From Acinetobacter sp. (lineage in GTDB: Bacteria; Pseudomonadota; Gammaproteobacteria; Pseudomonadales; Moraxellaceae), in assembly GCA_030152275.1 (NCBI GenBank), contig JASLHF010000066.1:1-5765 (forward strand): 5,765 nucleotides of DNA, written 5' to 3'. Both the position numbers and the translations under genes were made by a program. The notes beneath the pieces are model-generated. The model did not search any database and was not told the DNA's origin. It saw only the letters and a program-made list of their open reading frames with translations. Of the stretch, positions 1 through 5,765 are shown one piece after another; the first letter of the stretch is position 1, and every line of letters starts with the position of its first letter.

Positions 1-180
1 GTCTTGGGCGGGATCTTTGATGATCTTAAGCAAAACCAATATCAGAAAGTTCCCTTTTTAGGTGATTTGCCAGTGATTGGCACATTATTTAAAAATAGTG
101 TTAAGACAACTAGTCAAACTGAGTTGCTAATTTTTGTTACACCTCGAATTGTTAATGACAGTGTTTCAAGAAATCATTAA
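1..180 (+). CDS. pilQ: Type IV pilus secretin PilQ, C-terminal end (5' truncated by window)
   Basis: These are the last 59 codons and TAA stop of a secretin, the outer-membrane ring through which type IV pili extend and retract and which in Acinetobacter also serves DNA uptake. Reading frame 1 is open from the window edge. Residues 3-30 of the fragment fit the secretin family signature closely: a Gly-Gly-Ile, eleven residues, then VPFLGDLPVIGTLF. The following strand, ELLIFVTPRIV, is the usual end of the secretin beta-barrel core. The protein stops about ten residues after that strand, so no long C-terminal extension is present. The signal peptide, AMIN and N domains lie upstream of the window. 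The next gene, aroK, starts 36 bases on, in the same order as the pilMNOPQ-aroK-aroB cluster of other gammaproteobacteria. Secretin identity is certain; PilQ rather than a type II secretion GspD is inferred from the aroK/aroB neighbours. Confidence 0.93.
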   Translation, partial: VLGGIFDDLKQNQYQKVPFLGDLPVIGTLFKNSVKTTSQTELLIFVTPRIVNDSVSRNH

Positions 181-206
181 TATATTTTGAATTTAACAAA
201 AGAAAT

Positions 207-212
207 AGGTGG
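207..212 (+). promoter_or_regulatory. Shine-Dalgarno sequence that places the aroK start at TTG 217
   Basis: AGGTGG lies four bases before the TTG at 217-219. No comparable purine-rich site precedes the alternative TTG at 187, where the upstream bases are AT-rich. The site therefore argues for the shorter, 181-residue AroK. Confidence 0.7.
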
Positions 213-216
213 CTCC

Positions 217-762
217 TTGCCAAGCAAAGAGTTTGAAACTCTGCCAAATGTCTATTTGGTAGGGCCAATGGGGGCAGGAAAAACTACAGTTGGACGGCAT
301 TTGGCGGAGCTGCTGGGGCGTGAATTTCTGGATAGTGATCATGAAATTGAACGTAAAACTGGCGCTACTATTCCTTGGATCTTTGAAAAAGAAGGTGAAC
401 AGGGATTCCGCAGCCGCGAAACTGTTGTGATTGATGAGCTGACTTCACGTCCGCAGTTAGTGTTGGCCACTGGCGGCGGCGCAGTGACACAGCCCCCTAA
501 CCGCGAATTTTTAAAACAGCGCGGTATAGTCGTTTATCTTTATACTCCAGTCGAAATCCAGCTTCAGCGTACTTTCCGCGATAAAAACCGCCCGCTTTTG
601 CAAGTTGAAAATCCAGAAAAAAAATTAAGGGACTTGCTGACAGTTCGCGATCCGCTTTACCGTGAAGTTGCAGATTTTATTATTGAAACCAATCAAGGCG
701 CGGCCCGTGATTTGGCGCAAAAAATTTTCAATTTAATTGTGTCTCATATTGAGCAAAAGTAA
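217..762 (+). CDS. aroK: Shikimate kinase I (AroK)
   Basis: AroK phosphorylates shikimate at the 3-hydroxyl with ATP, the fifth step of the cytoplasmic chorismate pathway. The 181-residue product has the family's usual length. Visible motifs are the Walker A loop GPMGAGKT (16-23), the DSD pair at 39-41 that binds Mg and shikimate, GFRSRE (63-68) with a shikimate-binding Arg, the GGG turn (86-88), the lid segment RDKNRPLL (121-128), and RDPLY (144-148) with a second substrate Arg. The start is a TTG: no in-frame ATG exists between the pilQ stop and Met18, which lies inside the Walker A loop. TTG 217 is preferred over TTG 187 because it follows AGGTGG and gives an N terminus (MPSKEFETLPN) like the one I recall for Acinetobacter AroK. 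The 187 start would add ten residues. It follows pilQ by 36 bases and precedes aroB by 13, so the three are probably cotranscribed. Confidence 0.95.
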   Translation: MPSKEFETLPNVYLVGPMGAGKTTVGRHLAELLGREFLDSDHEIERKTGATIPWIFEKEGEQGFRSRETVVIDELTSRPQLVLATGGGAVTQPPNREFLKQRGIVVYLYTPVEIQLQRTFRDKNRPLLQVENPEKKLRDLLTVRDPLYREVADFIIETNQGAARDLAQKIFNLIVSHIEQK

Positions 763-775
763 AAGCTGGAAAGTC

Positions 776-1855
776 ATGCAAACCTTACATGTTGAACTCG
801 GCGAACGCCGCTATCCCATTTATATTGGCAGTCATTTAGACCCTAAAGCATTGCTTGAGCCTTATCTTCACGGTAAGCAAGTCATGATTGTATCTAACGC
901 GACTGTGGCTGCACTGTATTTAGAGCATTATGAAAGCGCTATAAAGGCGCTAGGCAAAACTGTAGCCGCATGTATTTTGCCTGACGGTGAAAAATATAAA
1001 AATATTGAGCATTTAAATTTAATTTTTGATGCGCTGCTGCAAGCCGGCTTTAACCGTGATTGTACGGTGCTTGCGCTGGGCGGCGGAGTAATTGGCGATA
1101 TGGCAGGATTTGCTTCTGCATGTTTCCAGCGCGGTGTATATTTTATCCAAGTCCCGACAACGCTGCTGTCGCAAGTTGACTCCAGTGTTGGCGGTAAAAC
1201 CGGCATTAATCATCCATTGGGCAAGAATATGATCGGCGCATTTCAGCAGCCGCAGGCAGTACTTGCGGATATGGCGCAGCTGGCCACATTGCCGGAACGG
1301 GAACTTTCAGCTGGTTTGGCTGAGGTGATTAAATATGCGCTGCTGGGTGATACCGATTTTCTGTCTTGGCTTGAAGCGAATATGAATGGGCTGGTTCAGC
1401 GCGATGCGGACTTGCTGGCCGAAGCGGTATACCGTTCCTGCGCGCATAAAGCCCGAATCGTCGCCAATGATGAAAAAGAGCAAGGTGAACGCGCGCTGCT
1501 GAATTTAGGCCATACTTTTGGTCATGCCATTGAATCCTATTTGGGCTATGGGGTTTGGCTGCATGGTGAAGCGGTTGCAGCCGGCATGGTCATGGCCGCG
1601 GATCTTTCCCAGCGCATGGGATGGATTAGTGCTGATGATGTAGAGCGTACAAAAAAAATCATTTTACGCGCCAATTTACCGATAATATGTCCTAAAATTC
1701 CACTCGAGGATTTTCTGGCTTATATGTCGCATGATAAAAAAGTGCTGAATGGCCAGTTGCGGCTTGTACTGCTCAAACAGCTGGGTCAAGCGGTGATTAC
1801 TAAAGAATTTGATCTGGAATTGATGAAACAGGCAATTCTTGCAAATATGCAATAA
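776..1855 (+). CDS. aroB: 3-dehydroquinate synthase (AroB)
   Basis: AroB converts 3-deoxy-D-arabino-heptulosonate 7-phosphate to 3-dehydroquinate, the second step of the chorismate pathway, using NAD and a divalent metal in the cytoplasm. The product is 359 residues, the normal length. The glycine-rich NAD-binding segment GGGVIGD is at 102-108, followed by the PTTLLSQVDSSVGGK stretch (127-141) ending in the catalytic Lys141. The metal ligands are all present: Glu183 in GLAEVIKY, His246 in LNLGHTFGH and His263 in LHGEAVAAG, one residue off the E. coli numbering. The frame stays open back to TTG 737 inside aroK, but ATG 776 follows a GGAAAG-type ribosome site and gives the standard N terminus (MQTLHVELGERRYPIYIG), so it is chosen. 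It starts 13 bases after aroK ends and supplies the same pathway. No key residue is missing. Confidence 0.97.
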   Translation: MQTLHVELGERRYPIYIGSHLDPKALLEPYLHGKQVMIVSNATVAALYLEHYESAIKALGKTVAACILPDGEKYKNIEHLNLIFDALLQAGFNRDCTVLALGGGVIGDMAGFASACFQRGVYFIQVPTTLLSQVDSSVGGKTGINHPLGKNMIGAFQQPQAVLADMAQLATLPERELSAGLAEVIKYALLGDTDFLSWLEANMNGLVQRDADLLAEAVYRSCAHKARIVANDEKEQGERALLNLGHTFGHAIESYLGYGVWLHGEAVAAGMVMAADLSQRMGWISADDVERTKKIILRANLPIICPKIPLEDFLAYMSHDKKVLNGQLRLVLLKQLGQAVITKEFDLELMKQAILANMQ

Positions 1856-1879
1856 TTTAACTTAAAGCTTTAGCTTAAA

Positions 1880-1884
1880 AAGGA
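1880..1884 (+). promoter_or_regulatory. Shine-Dalgarno sequence that places the SPOR gene at GTG 1893
   Basis: AAGGA ends eight bases before GTG 1893-1895. The frame is closed upstream by TAA at 1863-1865, and no ATG occurs in frame until Met61, past the membrane segment. GTG is therefore the only sensible start. Confidence 0.75.
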
Positions 1885-1892
1885 ACAAAACA

Positions 1893-2735
1893 GTGGCGCT
1901 CCGTACGCATTGGCAGCAGATACAAAATTATATTTGGCTTGTGTTGGGATGCGCCTGTCTGTTTCTCTCTTTAGTGTTTTGGGCTGTAACTGACACTAAA
2001 GAGCTGGTTGAAGTAGAAAAACAGGCTGAAACAGAGGTTGAATTGCAGATTCAGCCTGAAAAAGTTTCAGCAATGAACCATCTTGGTGCATTATTTGATG
2101 AAGTTAAGCCACTTGATATGAGCACTCGAGTCATTACGACAGCACAGCATGAGGCAGAGTTTCGCGGCAGCAAGTTTGTGAATGAGCAAAAGAAATCTTA
2201 TAGCATTGAATTGTTCAGAGTCAGTGATGAAGGCATCATTAAAAACTTTTTAAAGCAGCAGCCAGAACGCAAAAAATTTATGTATTTGCGTTTGTCTGGT
2301 GAAGGGCAGCAAGAACAGTATGTCATGCTGTATGGCGTTTACCGCAGTGCTGCTGATGCACAGAGTGCTTTAGCTGATTTAAAGCTGGCTTTGCCTGCTT
2401 CGGTTAAGCCCTTAGCAGTAGAAATAGGTACTTATCAAGCTTCAGTGAATGATTTGGGGTCAGAAGAGCTGAAAAATAGCGCCAAGCAGTATACTGTAAA
2501 GCTGAAACCTGCGCCTGTACCGCAAATTGATGAAGCGCAGTTGGCGGCTAAACGCGCGCAGGCAGCTCAGGTGCAAAAAGAAACTGAAGCAAAAACTGCG
2601 ACAACAAGCACTACTGTGACACGCCGTGATGCCTCGGGTAATGTTGTAAATGTTGAAAAATCACAAAGTTCTGCTGAAAGCGGGCATGGCAGCGGCAGTG
2701 CCGCACAGCAGGAAGTTACGGATCCTTTTAATTAG
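1893..2735 (+). CDS. Inner-membrane protein with DamX-like SPOR domain
   Basis: This is a 280-residue single-pass membrane protein. A short cytoplasmic N terminus is followed by one hydrophobic segment (about residues 13-32, YIWLVLGCACLFLSLVFWAV), then an acidic, Glu-rich linker (36-57), so most of the chain should lie in the periplasm. Residues about 101-182 look like a SPOR domain. The stretch YVMLYGVYRSAADAQSALADL (143-163) closely resembles the corresponding part of E. coli DamX. SPOR domains bind denuded septal peptidoglycan, so a role at the division site is likely but inferred. After the domain comes a low-complexity tail (about 205-280), Ala/Gln/Lys-rich then Ser/Gly-rich, probably disordered. 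The gene starts 37 bases after aroB, the slot held by damX in enterics, but it lacks the N-terminal AAA ATPase of Pseudomonas-type homologues. It is probably the last gene of its operon. SPOR assignment is fairly sure; the exact division role is not known. Confidence 0.82.
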   Translation: MALRTHWQQIQNYIWLVLGCACLFLSLVFWAVTDTKELVEVEKQAETEVELQIQPEKVSAMNHLGALFDEVKPLDMSTRVITTAQHEAEFRGSKFVNEQKKSYSIELFRVSDEGIIKNFLKQQPERKKFMYLRLSGEGQQEQYVMLYGVYRSAADAQSALADLKLALPASVKPLAVEIGTYQASVNDLGSEELKNSAKQYTVKLKPAPVPQIDEAQLAAKRAQAAQVQKETEAKTATTSTTVTRRDASGNVVNVEKSQSSAESGHGSGSAAQQEVTDPFN

Positions 2736-2815
2736 TGCCGTTTCAGTATTGATTCTTATCTATTAGGGTTAAAACGATACGTTCTAAAATAGCGCATCGT
2801 TTATACCTTGTAGTT

Positions 2816-2842
2816 AAAAATGCGCTTTTGTAGTGCATTTTT
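2816..2842 (+). terminator. Rho-independent terminator-like hairpin after the SPOR gene
   Basis: The arms AAAAATGCGC (2816-2825) and GTGCATTTTT (2833-2842) pair over ten positions with one G-T wobble around a seven-base loop. The A-run, short GC core and T-run make it look bidirectional. It lies 80 bases after the SPOR gene stop and would end the pilQ-aroK-aroB transcript. The GC core is only five pairs, so termination may be partial. The same dyad also fits an NtrC site (2821-2837), so its role is ambiguous. Confidence 0.55.
2821..2837. promoter_or_regulatory. NtrC-like enhancer dyad, candidate
   Basis: TGCGC, seven bases, GTGCA matches the NtrC dyad TGCAC-N7-GTGCA with one mismatch. In the shorter form GCACY-N5-RGTGC, the Y and R positions also fit (T and A). 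Its centre at about 2829 is about 121 bases before the start predicted from the sigma-54 element, inside the usual range for NtrC enhancers. Only one full site was found. The sequence is also explained by a terminator stem, so this call depends on the promoter being real. Confidence 0.4.
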
Positions 2843-2922
2843 GGATAAAAAGAATACAGTAAGATCTTATTAGAATCATAATATATTGAATAAACAATGC
2901 GTTTTAATATTTCTGCATCATC

Positions 2923-2939
2923 TTGGCATGAAGTTTGCT
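2923..2939 (+). promoter_or_regulatory. Candidate sigma-54 (RpoN) -24/-12 promoter for gltB
   Basis: TTGGCATG, four bases (AAGT), TTGCT matches the sigma-54 consensus YTGGCACG-rNNN-TTGCW at every defined position but one (T for C at 2929). The essential GG (2925-2926) and GC (2937-2938) are separated by exactly ten bases, as the family requires. Transcription would start near 2950, leaving a leader of about 268 nt before gltB. Sigma-54 with NtrC is the classic route for nitrogen-controlled genes, which suits glutamate synthase. No experimental support is known to me for this site. Confidence 0.6.
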
Positions 2940-3204
2940 TTATTGGTGCATGAGTTGAATTGATCTCCCTATTTTGGCGCGAAAATGATTCGATGAGTAT
3001 GCGAAGCAGTCAAGCTGACGTACTAACCTGAAGTGAAAAGCAGCAAATTATCTCCGCAGTTTTATGTATTCAAGATGAATTCGGTTTATCTTAAAGTGTG
3101 AAGACGAAATAATTTTGCTTATGAAAACAATTCATGTGAGTAAATTAAGACTAAATCGCAACAAAAAATTAGATTGTTAGTCGCTCGAAAGAGCAAAGTA
3201 AAAA

Positions 3205-3211
3205 AGAAGGG
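3205..3211 (+). promoter_or_regulatory. Shine-Dalgarno sequence that places the gltB start at ATG 3218
   Basis: AGAAGGG ends six bases before ATG 3218 and twelve before a second in-frame ATG at 3224. The spacing favours the first ATG. Confidence 0.75.
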
Positions 3212-3217
3212 TACGCT

Positions 3218-5765
3218 ATGCACATGCCATCGCCTAATACTGTAGCTCCCGCTCAAGGTTTATACCAACCGGATGAGTTTAAAGATAACTGCGGTTTCGG
3301 TTTAATCGCCCATATGCAGGGTGATGCAAGCCATGATCTGCTGAAAACCGCTATTCACAGCCTCAGCTGTATGACCCACCGCGGCGGTATTGCTGCGGAT
3401 GGTAAAACTGGTGACGGCTGCGGTCTTCTGTTGGCAATGCCAAAACAGTTTTTCCGTGAAGAAGCGAAAAAGATCAGCGATATTACGTTAAGTGAAGTCT
3501 TTGCTGTCGGGACTATTTTTCTCAATTTAGATCCCGCATTGGCTGCGCACTCAAAAAATGTATTAACCAAAGAAATCGAGTCTGAAGGCTGTAAGGTTTT
3601 AGGCTGGCGTGTAATCCCAACCAATAATGATGCATTGGGTTCAATTGCCATGCAGTCATTGCCTGGCTTCGAGCAGATTATTGTCAACTGCCCGCTGGGT
3701 GTGAGCGAAGTTGAATTCAACCGCAAGCTGTTAATGGCGCGCCGCCGTGCAGAACAGCAGTTAACTGCTGACCCGTATTTTTATGTAACCACTTTATGCT
3801 CAACTGTGATCAGCTATAAAGGTTTGATGATGCCTGCATATATTGCAGATTTCTATACGGACCTGGCTGATGAGCGTTTGGAATCGCATATCGTTGTGTT
3901 CCATCAGCGTTTCTCGACCAACACTTTACCGCGCTGGCCTTTGGCGCAGCCATTCCGTTATTTGGCCCACAATGGCGAAATTAATACGATTACTGCCAAC
4001 CGGAATTGGGCAGTTGCGCGTACGCCTAAATTTGAAAACCCGCTGCTGCCCGGCATTACCGAGCTGAACCCAATCGTGAACCGCACAGGTTCGGATTCTT
4101 CAAGCTTAGATAATATGCTGGAACTTCTGGTGGGCGGCGGTATGGACTTGTTCCGTGCACTGCGCATGTTGGTTCCGCCAGCGTGGCAAAACGTTGAAAC
4201 TTTAGATGCTGATTTACGCGCGTTCTATGAATTCAACTCCAAACACATGGAAGCATGGGATGGCCCTGCAGGTTTAGTGATTCAAGACGGCCGTCATGCG
4301 ATTTGTATGCTTGACCGTAACGGTTTGCGTCCTGCGCGTTGGGTCATCACCAAAAACGGCTATATCACTTTAGCATCTGAAATTGGTGTTTGGGGCTATG
4401 AGCCTGAAGATGTGGTGTCTAAAGGCCGTGTGGGTCCGGGGCAAATTCTGGTGATTGATACCTTTACCGGTAAAATGCTGGATACCCAAGATGTCAGCAA
4501 TCACCTGAAACGCATGCGTCCATACCGTGAATGGCTGCGTGAAAATTCAGTCCGTGTGCAAGGCAGCCCAGAACTTGAAGAATATTTATGTGATCAAGGC
4601 TTAAAAGGCGATGACCTGAAAGCGTCACAAAAAATGTTCATGGTGACATTTGAAGAACGCGATCAATTGTTACGTCCGATCGCAGAAAGCGGTCAAGAAG
4701 CGGTAGGTTCAATGGGTGATGATACGCCGATGGCAGTATTGTCGCGTCAAGTGCGCCACGTATCTGACTTCTTCCGTCAACAGTTTGCACAGGTGACTAA
4801 CCCGCCGATCGATCCACTGCGTGAATCGATTGTGATGTCTTTAGAAACCTGTTTGGGCCGTGAACAAAACGTATTTGAACAAAGTCCAGAACATGCAGAT
4901 CGTTTAATCATTTCAAGCCCTGTGCTTTCAAATTCGAAAATGCATCAAATCCGTACGCTTGGCCGTAAAGGATATGAAATTGCCGATATCGACTTGAACT
5001 ATGCAGAAGATGAAGGTTTAGAAGCAGCGATTGCGCGTATCTGCGAGGAATCTGCTCAAGCAATTCGTGATGGAAAAACGTTACTTGTATTGTCTGATAA
5101 GAAAATCCGTCAAGGTTTTTTACCAGCGAATGCCTTAATGGCAACGGGTGCAGTGCATCACTATTTAATCAATGCGGGTCTTCGTACGGACGCCAACATT
5201 ATTGTTGAAACTGGTTTAGCACGCGATGCGCATCAATTTGCGGTAATTCTTGGTTTTGGCGCGACAGCGATTTATCCGTACTTGGCGTATGATGTGATCA
5301 ATGACTTGATTGCAAAAGGCGAGCTATTAGGTGACCCTATCCATGCACAAGCGAACTTCCGTAAAGGCATCGAGAAAGGTCTGTTAAAAGTACTTTCGAA
5401 AATGGGTATTTCAACCGTTGCTTCTTACCGTGGCGGCCAGCTATTCGAAGCTGTTGGCCTATCGGATGAAGTGGTTGCAAAATGCTTCACAGGTGTGCCA
5501 AGCCGTATTAAAGGCGCAACTTTTGCTGACCTTGAAAATGACTTGAAAAAATTGGCCGATTTGGCGTGGAAATCACGTAAACCAATTGATCAAGGCGGTA
5601 TGCTGAAATTCGTGTTCGGTAAGGAATACCATGCATTTAATCCAGACGTGATTAATGCGCTGCATAAATCAGTACGCTCTGGTAACTATGCAGACTTTAA
5701 AGAATATGCAGAGCTTGTCAATAATCGTCCAATCGCAACGATTCGTGACTTATTTAAGCTAAAAA
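3218..5765 (+). CDS. gltB: Glutamate synthase (NADPH) large subunit GltB, N-terminal 849 codons (3' truncated by window)
   Basis: GltB with GltD makes two glutamates from glutamine and 2-oxoglutarate, the assimilatory half of the GS-GOGAT cycle in the cytoplasm. The frame is open from ATG 3218 to the window edge without a frameshift. After a short propeptide (1-24), Cys25 in NCGFG is the expected catalytic nucleophile of the class II glutaminase domain, exposed by propeptide removal. That domain shows HRGG (54-57), DGKTGDG (61-67), HQRFSTNT (229-236), HNGEIN (251-256), GSDSSSLDN (291-299) and DRNGLRP (366-372). The central domain contains GSMGDDTPMAVLS (497-509), NPPIDPLRE (528-536) and ETGLARDAH (664-672). 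The window ends about where the FMN-binding synthase barrel should begin; that domain, the 3Fe-4S cysteines and any gltD lie beyond it. The family is about 1,500 residues, so roughly 40 percent is missing. A 482-base gap separates it from the SPOR gene, so it should have its own promoter. Confidence 0.97.
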   Translation, partial: MHMPSPNTVAPAQGLYQPDEFKDNCGFGLIAHMQGDASHDLLKTAIHSLSCMTHRGGIAADGKTGDGCGLLLAMPKQFFREEAKKISDITLSEVFAVGTIFLNLDPALAAHSKNVLTKEIESEGCKVLGWRVIPTNNDALGSIAMQSLPGFEQIIVNCPLGVSEVEFNRKLLMARRRAEQQLTADPYFYVTTLCSTVISYKGLMMPAYIADFYTDLADERLESHIVVFHQRFSTNTLPRWPLAQPFRYLAHNGEINTITANRNWAVARTPKFENPLLPGITELNPIVNRTGSDSSSLDNMLELLVGGGMDLFRALRMLVPPAWQNVETLDADLRAFYEFNSKHMEAWDGPAGLVIQDGRHAICMLDRNGLRPARWVITKNGYITLASEIGVWGYEPEDVVSKGRVGPGQILVIDTFTGKMLDTQDVSNHLKRMRPYREWLRENSVRVQGSPELEEYLCDQGLKGDDLKASQKMFMVTFEERDQLLRPIAESGQEAVGSMGDDTPMAVLSRQVRHVSDFFRQQFAQVTNPPIDPLRESIVMSLETCLGREQNVFEQSPEHADRLIISSPVLSNSKMHQIRTLGRKGYEIADIDLNYAEDEGLEAAIARICEESAQAIRDGKTLLVLSDKKIRQGFLPANALMATGAVHHYLINAGLRTDANIIVETGLARDAHQFAVILGFGATAIYPYLAYDVINDLIAKGELLGDPIHAQANFRKGIEKGLLKVLSKMGISTVASYRGGQLFEAVGLSDEVVAKCFTGVPSRIKGATFADLENDLKKLADLAWKSRKPIDQGGMLKFVFGKEYHAFNPDVINALHKSVRSGNYADFKEYAELVNNRPIATIRDLFKLK

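Larger units (their letters stand above)
2736..3217. other. 482-base intergenic region upstream of gltB
   Basis: No convincing protein or RNA gene was found here on either strand. The first part holds a terminator-like hairpin (2816-2842). An AT-rich stretch follows, 2841-2920, with 18 G or C in 80 by hand count. Then comes a sigma-54-type promoter (2923-2939). The part from about 2950 onward would be the gltB leader, with a small dyad at 2971-2986, a possible 19-codon peptide at 3121-3180, and a short GAAA-loop hairpin at 3183-3194. No strong sigma-70 promoter with a 16-18 base spacer was found by eye. Confidence 0.7.

Noticed and set aside
737..775. Upstream extension of aroB to TTG 737, overlapping aroK
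   Set aside because: It has no ribosome site of note and adds 13 residues absent from normal AroB; ATG 776 gives the standard N terminus.
928..1213. Two reverse-strand open frames inside aroB
   Set aside because: They are antisense to strongly conserved AroB motifs and their translations show no recognisable domain.
1861..1880. Repeat of CTTAAA and small AAGC/GCTT stem between aroB and the SPOR gene, as a terminator
   Set aside because: The stem is only four pairs and is followed directly by the ribosome site of the next gene.
2772..2802. Inverted repeat AAACGAT ... ATCGTTT as a second terminator
   Set aside because: Only seven pairs around a 17-base loop, with no T-run after it.
2841..2870. 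Sigma-70 promoter TTGGAT-N18-TCTTAT
   Set aside because: About 3 of 6 and 4 of 6 matches with a long spacer; not better than expected by chance in AT-rich DNA.
2897..2953. 18-codon open frame starting at ATG 2897
   Set aside because: No ribosome site, and it overlaps the candidate promoter.
2993..3031. 12-codon open frame starting at ATG 2993
   Set aside because: Very short and without a ribosome site.
3355..4167. Forward and reverse open frames within gltB (3355-3726, 3843-4067, 3958-4167)
   Set aside because: All are shadows of the intact gltB frame, which carries the family motifs throughout.
4908..5144. Reverse-strand open frame of 78 codons within gltB
   Set aside because: It lies opposite the conserved GltB central domain and has no supporting features.

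Overview
The window reads as chromosomal DNA of a gammaproteobacterium of the Moraxellaceae, most likely an Acinetobacter species. The basis is gene order (pilQ - aroK - aroB - SPOR-domain gene - gltB), moderately AT-rich composition and protein sequences that look typical of that genus. The assignment rests on recognition of the sequences, not on a database search. All genes are on the + strand, and no mobile element, CRISPR array, tRNA or rRNA was seen.

Positions 1-2735 look like the end of one long transcription unit. It holds the last 59 codons of the type IV pilus secretin gene pilQ, then aroK (shikimate kinase), aroB (3-dehydroquinate synthase) and an inner-membrane protein with a DamX-like SPOR domain. 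The gaps are only 36, 13 and 37 bases. aroK and the SPOR gene start at non-ATG codons (TTG and GTG), each placed by a good Shine-Dalgarno sequence. The two aro genes supply the chorismate pathway. The SPOR gene sits where enterics carry damX, but it has no room for an ATPase domain.

Positions 2736-3217 are a 482-base gap without a convincing gene. It contains a terminator-like hairpin (2816-2842), an AT-rich stretch, and a near-consensus sigma-54 (-24/-12) promoter at 2923-2939. The arms of the hairpin also match an NtrC-type dyad with one mismatch, centred about 121 bases upstream of the predicted start. This is the most interesting part of the window, because it suggests nitrogen-responsive transcription of the next gene. 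A predicted leader of about 268 nt follows, with small dyads and one possible 19-codon leader peptide.

Positions 3218-5765 are the first 849 codons of gltB, the large subunit of NADPH-dependent glutamate synthase. The gene is intact as far as the window goes and runs off the right edge. It covers the propeptide, the class II glutaminase domain and the central domain, and ends about where the FMN-binding synthase domain begins.

The genes themselves are ordinary housekeeping genes. No wholly new system was recognised; the novelty, if any, is regulatory and lies in front of gltB.
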